A stretch of DNA of 64,000 nt from Synechococcus sp. 1G10. GTDB lineage: Bacteria; Cyanobacteriota; Cyanobacteriia; PCC-6307; Cyanobiaceae. This document shows, in pieces, positions 53,812 through 64,000 of the stretch (positions are counted from its first letter, which is position 1; every line of letters begins with the position of its first letter). The position numbers and the translations under genes are program-made. The stretch lies in contig NZ_NQKW01000004.1 in NCBI RefSeq assembly GCF_002252625.1, positions 62,001-126,000 of the forward strand. The letters run 5' to 3'. Below the pieces are notes generated by a model that saw only the letters and a program-made list of their open reading frames with translations, made no database searches and was not told the origin of the DNA.

Positions 53812-53866
53812 ATCGTATGGAGGCGGGAATGTTCCCAAAAGCTGACGCCCCCAGACTGGCGTCTGG
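53812..53866. promoter_or_regulatory. Clustered small inverted repeats between pyrR and gpmI
   Basis: Within the 142-bp gap are CCAT-cgt-ATGG (53812-53822), GGGAA-tg-TTCCC (53825-53836), GACGCC/GGCGTC (53844-53849 with 53858-53863) and CCAGAC/GTCTGG (53851-53856 with 53861-53866). The last two share bases, so only one can form at a time. They may be operators or leader hairpins for either gene. Confidence 0.45.
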
Positions 53867-53930
53867 CTCAACGACCTGCGGGAGTAACTTGACCCTGGAA
53901 GACGCTTGAATAACCATTCGGGAAGTCAGG

Positions 53931-55595
53931 GTGAGCGCAATTCCCAGCTTCAGACCTCCAACCCTTTCATCCGGCCGGGAGTCAGCTTCGGGGCCTGATC
54001 GCGATGGCGAAATCCCCCCCGTGGTGCTGGCCATCCTCGATGGCTGGGGCTTTCGAGAAGACTCACGTCACAACGCGATTCAGTCGGCCAGCACACCGGT
54101 GATGGATGCCCTCTGGGAGGCCTATCCCCACACCCTGATCCAGGCCAGCGGCGGAGAGGTGGGTCTGCCTGACGGCCAGATGGGCAACTCTGAAGTGGGC
54201 CACCTAACGATTGGCTCCGGCCGGATCATCCGTCAGGAGCTGGTGCGGATCGGCAAGGCAGTACGCGATGGCAGCCTGGCCGCCAACCCTTCCCTGAACG
54301 AGCTTGCTGATCAGCTGCTGCGTGAGGGCGGCACCCTCCATCTGCTTGGGCTCGGCTCCGATGGCGGCGTGCACAGCCACATCGGCCACCTCGGCGGCCT
54401 ACTGCAGTGGGCCGCCTCGCGGGGTCTCAGCGACGTCTGCATCCATGTGATCACCGACGGCCGCGACACGCCCCCCCAGAACGCCATTTCCTACCTGGAA
54501 TGCATCCAAGCCCAGGTGGAGGCAGCCGGGGTCGGGCGGATCAGCACCATCTGCGGCCGGTACTGGGCCATGGATCGGGACAACCGCTGGGATCGCACCG
54601 AGAAGGCTTACAACCTTCTGAGCGATGCCGGTAAGATCAGCCCCCTCTCCTTCCATGAGGCCATTCAGGCGGCCTACAGCGAAGGGATCAACGATGAATT
54701 CCTCGAACCGCTGCGCCTCGCCCCTGGCCACCTGAAGCCCGGCGATGGGCTGATCTGTTTCAACTTCAGGCCCGATCGGGTGCGCCAGCTGATCCGTTCC
54801 CTGGTGCTCGACGACTTCGATGAATTCGAGCGCAAGCGCATCAGTCCCCTGCATGTGGTCACCTTCACCCAGTACGAACTGGGCCTGCCGGTGGCGGTGG
54901 CGTTCCCACCCGAATCCCTCGACGGCCTCCTTGGCCAGGTGGTCTCAGCCCACGGACTGCGTCAGCTGCGCACTGCCGAAACCGAGAAATATCCCCACGT
55001 CACGTACTTTCTCAACGGCGGTATAGAGCAACCCTTTCCCGGCGAAGATCGCCAGCTCGTGCCATCCCCACGCGTGGCCACCTATGACCAGGCGCCGGCC
55101 ATGTCAGCCGACCAACTCACCGACAACTGCATCGCCGCCCTCAACAAGAGGGTGTATTCCCTGGTCGTGATCAACTATGCCAACCCCGACATGGTGGGGC
55201 ACACCGGCCGCATGGACGCCACCGAGGAGGCCATCACCACCGTTGACCACTGCATCGGCCGCCTGGTTGAGGCCACCAACCGTCTTGGCGGCACCATGCT
55301 GATCACCGCCGACCACGGCAATGCCGAGCTGATGGAAGGGGAGGACGGCCGCCCCTGGACGGCCCACACCACCAACCCGGTGCCGGTGATCCTGGTGGAG
55401 GGCGAAAAGCGCAGGATTGGAGGACATGGGGCCGCGCCCCAGCTGCGTCAGGGGGGTGGTCTGGCCGACATCGCTCCCACCCTGCTGCAGATCCTGGGAC
55501 TGCCCCAGCCGGAGAGCATGACGGGCAGTTCCCTGGTGGAACCACTGGAACTGACCAGCCCCAAAGCCTCCTTCGCCGAAGCCCTCCAGGTCTGA
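53931..55595 (+). CDS. gpmI: 2,3-bisphosphoglycerate-independent phosphoglycerate mutase
   Basis: Interconverts 3- and 2-phosphoglycerate with two Mn ions, no cofactor. The 554-residue protein begins at GTG 53931. The nucleophile serine is S87 in [13 protein letters not shown]. Other motifs are [40 protein letters not shown] and TADHGNAE. The N-terminus is about 20 residues longer than usual and Pro/Ser-rich, so a later start is possible. Confidence 0.95.
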   Translation: MSAIPSFRPPTLSSGRESASGPDRDGEIPPVVLAILDGWGFREDSRHNAIQSASTPVMDALWEAYPHTLIQASGGEVGLPDGQMGNSEVGHLTIGSGRIIRQELVRIGKAVRDGSLAANPSLNELADQLLREGGTLHLLGLGSDGGVHSHIGHLGGLLQWAASRGLSDVCIHVITDGRDTPPQNAISYLECIQAQVEAAGVGRISTICGRYWAMDRDNRWDRTEKAYNLLSDAGKISPLSFHEAIQAAYSEGINDEFLEPLRLAPGHLKPGDGLICFNFRPDRVRQLIRSLVLDDFDEFERKRISPLHVVTFTQYELGLPVAVAFPPESLDGLLGQVVSAHGLRQLRTAETEKYPHVTYFLNGGIEQPFPGEDRQLVPSPRVATYDQAPAMSADQLTDNCIAALNKRVYSLVVINYANPDMVGHTGRMDATEEAITTVDHCIGRLVEATNRLGGTMLITADHGNAELMEGEDGRPWTAHTTNPVPVILVEGEKRRIGGHGAAPQLRQGGGLADIAPTLLQILGLPQPESMTGSSLVEPLELTSPKASFAEALQV

Positions 55596-55621
55596 GCGGA
55601 GCGGTTCGTTAGGTTGGCAGA

Positions 55622-55852
55622 ATGATCACAACCGTTCTCTCCTGGGTCTGGTCTGCTGTCGGCGTCCTGCTGATTGTCAGTGTGCTGCTCCACAGTCCCA
55701 AGGGGGATGGAATGGGTGGCCTGGCCAGCAGCGGCGGTTCGATGTTCAGCAGTGCCCGCAGCGCCGAAAATACCCTCAACCGGATCAGCTGGACACTGCT
55801 GGGCTTATTCCTCGGCTTGGCGATCGTGCTCAGTGCCGGCTGGTTGCGCTGA
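55622..55852 (+). CDS. secG: Preprotein translocase subunit SecG
   Basis: Small SecYEG partner that aids protein export. The 76-residue protein has two hydrophobic helices (VLSWVWSAVGVLLIVSVLL and WTLLGLFLGLAIVLS) flanking the conserved SPKGDGMGGLASSGGSMFSSARSAENTLNRI loop, a strong SecG signature. It is 26 bp after gpmI in the same direction. Confidence 0.94.
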   Translation: MITTVLSWVWSAVGVLLIVSVLLHSPKGDGMGGLASSGGSMFSSARSAENTLNRISWTLLGLFLGLAIVLSAGWLR

Positions 55853-55909
55853 GCTTGTCGCTTCAGACCAGGCTTCCAGCTCCCGTTCCCTCCGCCTCAA
55901 TGTCCTGCT

Positions 55910-56398
55910 GTGGATCCGATCAAACGCCGAGGACTGCTCGCCTCTTTTGCTGTCCTGTTCAGCACGCTATGGGGGGGTGACAAAGCCGATGCGGCATCGA
56001 GGGCCGCCGACCCCAGGTGGCAGTTCAGCGACAGTGAATGGCGCAAGCGCCTGAGCCCTGCTGCCTACAACGTGCTGCGGCGCGAAGGGACTGAACGCCC
56101 CTTCAGCAGCTCCCTCAACAATGAGAAGCGAAAGGGAACGTTTCTCTGCGCCGGCTGCCGCCTGCCCCTGTTCAGCTCCTCGGCGAAATTCGAGAGCGGC
56201 ACCGGCTGGCCAAGTTTCTGGCAGCCATTGCCCGCGGCCATCGCCACCAAGACCGACTTCAAACTGCTGATACCCCGTACCGAGTACCACTGCAGCCGCT
56301 GCGGCGGCCACCAGGGCCACGTCTTCAATGACGGTCCGCGGCCCACTGGTAAGCGCTACTGCAACAACGGCGTGGCCCTGGAGTTCAAGGTCGGCTGA
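55910..56398 (+). CDS. msrB: Peptide-methionine (R)-S-oxide reductase, probably exported
   Basis: Reduces the R-form of methionine sulfoxide, complementing msrA. The 162-residue protein from GTG 55910 has an N-terminal RR-containing hydrophobic segment (MDPIKRRGLLASFAVLFSTLW), Tat-like or Sec-like, suggesting export. Two CXXC zinc sites are at 80-83 and 128-131, and the catalytic cysteine is C151 in RYCNNGVAL. TGWPSFW and HVFNDGP are conserved. Like msrA it looks extracytoplasmic. Confidence 0.92.
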   Translation: MDPIKRRGLLASFAVLFSTLWGGDKADAASRAADPRWQFSDSEWRKRLSPAAYNVLRREGTERPFSSSLNNEKRKGTFLCAGCRLPLFSSSAKFESGTGWPSFWQPLPAAIATKTDFKLLIPRTEYHCSRCGGHQGHVFNDGPRPTGKRYCNNGVALEFKVG

Positions 56399-56433
56399 AG
56401 CCTGCCCGCCCGCACAGGGCGGATGATCACAAC

Positions 56434-56462
56434 AAAAAAGGAGGGTGGTCTGGCCACCCTCC
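56434..56462 (-). terminator. Intrinsic terminator after groEL
   Basis: Minus-strand stem GGAGGGTGG/CCACCCTCC, 9 bp (56440-56448 with 56454-56462), loop of five, followed by six T (56434-56439). It is 51 bp after the groEL stop. The T-run is on the minus-strand side only, so it serves groEL, not msrB. Confidence 0.95.
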
Positions 56463-56512
56463 TGCAGAATCGATCCCGTTGGCGGAGCGTGTGAACGCTC
56501 CGCCGCAAAAGA

Positions 56513-58153
<1,641 letters not shown>

Positions 58154-58242
58154 TTAGTCTCTTTTCAAAGGGGTAGGGAATGGAGCAACGGGGAGGGCTC
58201 GCGCAATAACGAGCGCCTGACTTCCCCAGTCAACAACGATGA

Positions 58243-58554
58243 CTAGTTGACAATGGCGAGAATGTCCTTCTCCGAGAGGAGAACGAACTCATTGCCGCCG
58301 AGTTTGATATCAGTGCCGGCGTACTTGCTGTAAAGGACCTTGTCGCCCACGCTCACTTCCGGAGCCTGGCGGGATCCGTCGTCACTGCGCTTGCCGGGAC
58401 CGACCTGCACCACCTCACCTACCTGGGGCTTTTCCTGGGCGGTATCGGGCAGGAGGATGCCACCAGCGGTTGTCTGGTCCGAATCGGACACCTTGATGAA
58501 CACGCGGTCTCCAAGGGGTTTAACCGTGGAAACGCTCAGAGAAACAGCAGCCAT
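58243..58554 (-). CDS. groES: Co-chaperonin GroES
   Basis: Heptameric lid for GroEL. The 103-residue protein from ATG 58554 ([22 protein letters not shown]) contains [21 protein letters not shown] with the mobile loop, and [37 protein letters not shown] 58554 gives normal length; the frame extends to 58614 but overlaps the CIRCE site. First gene of the operon. Confidence 0.98.
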   Translation of the reverse strand: MAAVSLSVSTVKPLGDRVFIKVSDSDQTTAGGILLPDTAQEKPQVGEVVQVGPGKRSDDGSRQAPEVSVGDKVLYSKYAGTDIKLGGNEFVLLSEKDILAIVN

Positions 58555-58580
58555 GAATCCATGCAATTGCGACAGAGTGA

Positions 58581-60296
<1,716 letters not shown>

Positions 60297-60334
60297 GTTT
60301 CACCATCCCATCCGCTTCCTGAGCACTCACCTCC

Positions 60335-60742
60335 ATGACTCTCACCCTGCGTGTTCTGGCTCCCGACCAAAGTGTCTTCGACGGCATTGCCGATGAGGTG
60401 ATCCTGCCCAGCATCTCTGGACAGGTGGGCATCCTCACCGGCCACGTCTCCATGCTCACGGCCCTTGATGTGGGCGTGATGCGCCTGCGAACCGGCAAGG
60501 ACTGGACCAGCATTGCCCTGATGGGTGGCTTTGCTGAAGTGGAGGCCAATGAGGTCACCGTGCTCGTCAACGGTGCCGAACTCGGCTCGCGGATCGATGC
60601 CAGCAAGGCTGAGCAAGAGCTGGAAATTGCCGAGCAGCTGGCAGCTGGCTTTGAAGGTCAGCCTCCCAGCACCGAAAAGGTGAAGGCCCAGCAGAAGCTG
60701 GCGCGCTCCAGGGCAAGACTCCAAGCAACCCGCGCCAACTGA
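60335..60742 (+). CDS. atpC: ATP synthase F1 subunit epsilon
   Basis: Rotor subunit that couples and restrains ATP hydrolysis. The 135-residue protein begins MTLTLRVLAPDQSVFDGIADEVILPSISGQVGIL, the beta-sandwich, with a C-terminal two-helix domain (AEQELEIAEQLAAGFEGQPP, QQKLARSRARLQATRA). It follows atpD, as usual in cyanobacteria. Confidence 0.97.
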   Translation: MTLTLRVLAPDQSVFDGIADEVILPSISGQVGILTGHVSMLTALDVGVMRLRTGKDWTSIALMGGFAEVEANEVTVLVNGAELGSRIDASKAEQELEIAEQLAAGFEGQPPSTEKVKAQQKLARSRARLQATRAN

Positions 60743-60758
60743 GGACTCGGGGCTCACC

Positions 60759-61427
60759 ATGAGCCTGCGTTTCTTTCTCGACTCGGCTGATCCTCTCGCC
60801 TGGGAGGAGTGGATGCCTTGCGGTTTGTTTCACGGCATCACAACCAATCCCACGCTTCTGCGGCAGGCCGGCCAGATCTGCCGAGTCGATGCGTTGCGCG
60901 CTCTCAGCCTGCGTGCACTCGAGCTCGGCTGCCTGGAGCTGCATCTGCAGGCCTGGGGACGTGAGCCTCAGGCTCTGCTGGATTGTGCCCTGGCCCTGGC
61001 TGAGCTGGCCCCAGGGCGGATCACCATCAAGGTTCCGCTCACCAGGGCCGGCACAGAGGCGGCAGTGAAGCTGATCGCCCAGGGGATTCCGCTCACCTTC
61101 ACCGCCTGCTACGAGGCGCACCAAGTGCTGGTGGCCGCAGCTCTGGGCGCCCGCTACATCGCCCCCTATCTGGGCCGCATCCAGGATCTGGGTCGAGACA
61201 GCCACCAGGAACTGATCACGATGCAGCAGTGCGTTGATCGCAGTGGCTCAAGCTTGCGTCTGCTGGTGGCCAGTCTGCGAACCACCAGCGACCTCAGCCG
61301 CCTGGCGGCGGCCGGGATGACCACCTTCACCCTCTCCCCGAAGCTGGCGGCGGCCCTGTTCAGCTGCGAGGCCACCGAAGCAGCCGCAGCGCGATTTGAG
61401 GATGACGCCACCCTGGTGGAGCGGTGA
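60759..61427 (+). CDS. Transaldolase / fructose-6-phosphate aldolase family protein
   Basis: A 222-residue TIM-barrel enzyme of the short transaldolase type. It starts MSLRFFLDSADPLAWEEW, has ITTNPTLLRQAG, and the Schiff-base lysine K91 in ITIKVPLTRAG. GIPLTFTACYEAHQVLVAAALGARYIAPYLGRI is the family signature. Donor and acceptor sugars are not deducible; family members act on fructose-6-phosphate or sedoheptulose. The following gene overlaps its stop (GTGA). Confidence 0.85.
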   Translation: MSLRFFLDSADPLAWEEWMPCGLFHGITTNPTLLRQAGQICRVDALRALSLRALELGCLELHLQAWGREPQALLDCALALAELAPGRITIKVPLTRAGTEAAVKLIAQGIPLTFTACYEAHQVLVAAALGARYIAPYLGRIQDLGRDSHQELITMQQCVDRSGSSLRLLVASLRTTSDLSRLAAAGMTTFTLSPKLAAALFSCEATEAAAARFEDDATLVER

Positions 61428-62563
61428 GGGGCAAGGGACGGGAACTCGGCCTGCAGCTGCGGGCCTGGCACGAGGCCCGCAGCCCAGGGCTGAGCAACGG
61501 CAGGGCCATCGCCAACAGGCTGGTGGATCTGCTCGGGGCCGAGGAGCGCCTCAAGGGCCCAGTGCGCGACCTGGCGGACCAACCCTTGCTGCTGAGGGCG
61601 CTCCAGGAAAGCGGGGCAGGCCGCAGCACCTCCGTGCAGCTCCTTGCCCAGCAGTTGAGCACCACCTATGCCCCGGCAGTGCTGGAGGAATTGCTTGATC
61701 TGCTGGAGGCAGCCACGGGGGTGGCTCTCTCCCGGCCCCAAGACCCTGAGGCCATCCCACCGGCAACAGCAGACACCCCCGCGCTCAAGCGCTCTCCAGG
61801 GCAAAAGCGGTGGCTTGGACACTCGCTGCAGGCCATGGGCCCGGGCCTGGCCCTGGCGGCTGGTGCTGCCCTGGTGCTGCGCTGGTTCAGCGGCGAGCTC
61901 GACCGCTGGCTTTTCAAGTCCTGGAACTGGCAGGGCTGGCTGGTGCTGGCGCTCACCCTGGCGCTGCTGCAGATCCTCAGCCTTGGCCCCCTGAGGCGGG
62001 CGCGGCGAGAGTGGCCCCTGGAGCAGGCAGATGCCACCGAGCCCCGCCAGGCCTGGCGCTGGATGACCGCCCCCTGGATCCATCACAGCCATCCCGAAGC
62101 GGTTGTGAATGTGGCCCTGCTGCTGCTGATCCTGCGGACTCCATCACCGCTACCTCTGCCCGATGTGGTGCTGCGCTACGTGCTCACCAGCCTGGCGACA
62201 ACGACCGTGGCGCTGCTGGTCGCGCAGAGGCGCACCAGTGAGCGCCGCTGGGATGGAGCCGCCGGGGCGGTGAGCGCCCTGATCGGCCTGGCTGCCGCCT
62301 CCAGCCTGCTGAACTGGCGTGCTCTGACCTTCAGCCTGGGCCCGATCGACATTCCAACCTGGGTGCTGTTGCTGGTGTATGGCGCCCTGCAGCTGGGCTG
62401 GCAGCTGCCCCGCCAGAGCGAGGACGACGACAGCCGTCCCCTCGATCGCTTGCTCAGCAGCCAGTGGTGGTGGGGACTGGTGCTGGGGGTGGCCTGGGCA
62501 GTGGTCAACCGGTTGGACACACTGGTGCAGCTGGCTATGAAGTCGAGGGGGGTCGGCGGCTGA
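61424..62563 (+). CDS. Rhomboid-like membrane protein with altered active site
   Basis: A 379-residue protein from GTG 61424, which overlaps the transaldolase-like stop. The N-terminal ~100 residues are helical and soluble, followed by six or so hydrophobic segments from about residue 137. It resembles rhomboids: WRWMTAPWIHHSHPEAVVNVALLLLIL parallels the first H/N membrane segment, and WDGAAGAVSALIGLAA parallels the GxSG motif. The catalytic serine is alanine and the last-helix histidine appears replaced by tryptophan (WWWGLVLGV). Proteolysis is therefore unlikely. The relation to rhomboids is inferred by eye. Confidence 0.62.
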   Translation: MRGKGRELGLQLRAWHEARSPGLSNGRAIANRLVDLLGAEERLKGPVRDLADQPLLLRALQESGAGRSTSVQLLAQQLSTTYAPAVLEELLDLLEAATGVALSRPQDPEAIPPATADTPALKRSPGQKRWLGHSLQAMGPGLALAAGAALVLRWFSGELDRWLFKSWNWQGWLVLALTLALLQILSLGPLRRARREWPLEQADATEPRQAWRWMTAPWIHHSHPEAVVNVALLLLILRTPSPLPLPDVVLRYVLTSLATTTVALLVAQRRTSERRWDGAAGAVSALIGLAAASSLLNWRALTFSLGPIDIPTWVLLLVYGALQLGWQLPRQSEDDDSRPLDRLLSSQWWWGLVLGVAWAVVNRLDTLVQLAMKSRGVGG

Positions 62564-62597
62564 GCGGGCTGTTGAGGAACGGCCTCAGGGGCTGGTC

Positions 62598-64000
62598 TCA
62601 GGTCTGGCGCCCCGCGCCAATTGCGGCCATGTACCGCCCCCAGAGCTCGGCCACCAGGGCACCACTGGCCGCCTGCGCCGGCCGGTTGTCGTCGTTGCCC
62701 ATCCAGATCGCGGTGAGGATCTGCAGCGCCGGGGAGTAGCCGATGAAGAGCACATCCACGCCGTTGTCGGTGGTGCCGGTCTTGCCGCGGCCATCGGCCA
62801 CCACCGCAGCGGCCCGCCCCGTGCCGCTGCGCACCACTCCCGCCAGCAGATCGTCCATCACCGCGGCGTCTTCCTTGCGCAGCAACTGGCGCGGCTGCTC
62901 ACCGATGGGGGTGGTCACCCCCCGCTCCGGGCAGGTGGCAAGGCTGTAGATCGAACGGCAGATGCCCAGGTCGTAGATCTGGCTGACGCCGTGCATCGGC
63001 ACACTGCGCCCCCCGTTGGCCACCACGGCATAGGCCCGGGCCATCTCGTAGAGGAGGGTTTCACGGCCGCCGAGCATGGTGTTGAAATCGGCGTCGAGGG
63101 GGGTGCTGATGCCCAGCTGGCGGGCCTTGCGCAGCACCTGCTTCAGGCCGGCTGTCTCCGCCAGACGCAGTGCCACCACGTTCTCGGAATTGGCAAAGCC
63201 CCTGGCCACGCTGACGCTGCCGCCGGCGGCCCCGAAGCGGCAGCCCCCCACGTAGGCCAGCGGAGCACAGGAGATGGGCTGCTCGGGGCTGGTGCCGGCC
63301 TCAAGCGCCGCCAGGTAGGGGAAAAGCTTGAAGGTGGAGCCCGGCTGGCGCATGGCCTGCACCCGGTCGAAGCTGGAATGGGAGTAATCGCCGCCACCCA
63401 CGTAGGCAAGGATCTTGCCGCTGCGGTAATCGAGAGAGATCAGCGCCCCCTGGGTGAGCCCCACCCGAGCGGCCGGCCCCTCAAGAAAGCGCTGCAGCTG
63501 CTGCTGGGCGAGCTGCTGCAACTTCGGATCGATCGTGCTCACCACGTAGTAGTTGCCGCCTGAAGCTTTCTGAGAAAGGTTGAGGCCGAAGCGGGTTCCT
63601 TCCAGTTCACCGAGTACGTAATCGCTGAAGAAGGGATAGCTGGAGAAGCTGGATTCGCGGCAGGCCGAGGGATCGATGTTCAGGGGCCGCCGCTGGGCAT
63701 CGATCAGCTGCTGATCACGCAGATAGCCCTGCTCATGCATCAGCTTGAGCACCAGGTCGCGGCGCTCGCGGCCGGCAGTGGGATCCTTGGCATTGCAGGG
63801 GCTGTAACCATTGGGGCTAGGCAGCAGGCCCACCAGGAAGGCCGCCTGGCCCACGTCCAGTTCACTGGCCGACTTGCGGAAGTAGAGCCTGGACGCCTGC
63901 TCGAAGCCATCGGTACCGAGACCAAGATGGGCCCGGTCGAGGTACATCTTGAGGATCTGGTTCTTGCTGTAGCCCACCTCCAGTTGCAGGGCCACCCACA
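62598..64000 (-). CDS. Class A penicillin-binding protein (partial)
   Basis: Bifunctional peptidoglycan synthase; the N-terminal part, including most of the transglycosylase domain, lies beyond the window. The end of the glycosyltransferase domain is seen (YLDRAHLGLGTDGFEQASRLYFRKSASELD, AFLVGLLPSPNGYSP). The transpeptidase domain has the nucleophile motif STFK (QPGSTFKLFPYL), SEN and KTGTT (GKTGTTDNGVD). All catalytic motifs in view are intact. Acts in the periplasm, anchored in the inner membrane. Cyanobacterial class A PBPs are often called PBP1A/PonA; I leave the symbol open. Confidence 0.93.
   Translation of the reverse strand, partial: WVALQLEVGYSKNQILKMYLDRAHLGLGTDGFEQASRLYFRKSASELDVGQAAFLVGLLPSPNGYSPCNAKDPTAGRERRDLVLKLMHEQGYLRDQQLIDAQRRPLNIDPSACRESSFSSYPFFSDYVLGELEGTRFGLNLSQKASGGNYYVVSTIDPKLQQLAQQQLQRFLEGPAARVGLTQGALISLDYRSGKILAYVGGGDYSHSSFDRVQAMRQPGSTFKLFPYLAALEAGTSPEQPISCAPLAYVGGCRFGAAGGSVSVARGFANSENVVALRLAETAGLKQVLRKARQLGISTPLDADFNTMLGGRETLLYEMARAYAVVANGGRSVPMHGVSQIYDLGICRSIYSLATCPERGVTTPIGEQPRQLLRKEDAAVMDDLLAGVVRSGTGRAAAVVADGRGKTGTTDNGVDVLFIGYSPALQILTAIWMGNDDNRPAQAASGALVAELWGRYMAAIGAGRQT

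Overview
The window reads as a chromosomal segment of a high-GC alpha-picocyanobacterium of the Synechococcus/Cyanobium group. The evidence is photosystem II cytochrome c-550 (psbV), plant-type ferredoxin (petF), a ferredoxin-thioredoxin reductase variable subunit (ftrV), the NblS/Hik33 sensor kinase beside a complete kaiABC clock, and several cyanobacteria-specific small families (DUF1825, DUF1818, DUF2811, LrtA-type Hpf). An intact kaiA argues against Prochlorococcus. There is no insertion sequence, prophage, integrase or CRISPR array. All protein genes look intact except the two cut by the window ends (pdhC at the left, a penicillin-binding protein at the right).

Layout. 1-6.6 kb: pyruvate dehydrogenase E2, YlqD, acyl-CoA/ACP synthetase and lipoate transferase on the minus strand, then hpf/lrtA, a deoC-like gene and recO on the plus strand. 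6.6-18.1 kb: MFS transporter, glycosyltransferase, PlsC-like acyltransferase, exported Mn superoxide dismutase, pyrF-tyrS-DUF1825, a helix-hairpin-helix protein directly followed by a GIY-YIG nuclease-like protein, pepA, small unknowns and an exported MsrA. 18.1-25.8 kb: a tightly overlapping outer-membrane block (bamA-lpxC-fabZ-lpxA-lpxB), then purC with an exported unknown protein. 25.9-32.1 kb: purD-nblS facing kaiABC, where kaiA and kaiB overlap and the DNA is clearly AT-richer than its surroundings. 32.3-40.4 kb: rplU-rpmA, a methyltransferase, a queuosine-precursor-type transporter, truB, YebC, nagB (carrying a long perfect hairpin), a SpoIID-like protein, rnz and psbV. 40.4-49.4 kb: petF, prmA, serA, an S4-domain RNA-binding protein, tRNA-Val, murD, and an EVE-domain gene among membrane-protein genes. 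49.4-56.4 kb: a 342-bp gene-free gap with DnaA-box-like repeats, DUF1818, rpoZ, an Hsp70-like protein with a membrane-anchored partner candidate, ftrV, pyrR, gpmI, secG and msrB. 56.4-64 kb: groES-groEL with a CIRCE operator, divergent atpD-atpC, a transaldolase-like enzyme, a membrane protein resembling a catalytically dead rhomboid, and a class A penicillin-binding protein.

Most of this is housekeeping. The cell-envelope genes (lpxABC, fabZ, bamA, murD, PBP1A, SpoIID-like, plsC-like) build membrane lipid, outer-membrane protein and peptidoglycan. The redox genes (psbV, petF, ftrV, exported SodA, MsrA and MsrB) serve photosynthesis and repair of oxidation damage outside the cytoplasm. NblS and KaiABC link light stress and circadian timing.

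The points most worth a second look are the rhomboid-like pseudoprotease, the HhH/GIY-YIG gene pair, a DeoC lacking one of the two catalytic lysines, the 16-bp perfect hairpin inside nagB, the clock-gene composition and overlap, and the DnaA-box-like tandem in the gap near 49.6 kb. I did not find a clearly new multi-gene defence or mobile system. All start-site choices, promoters and functional links are read by eye, with no database search.
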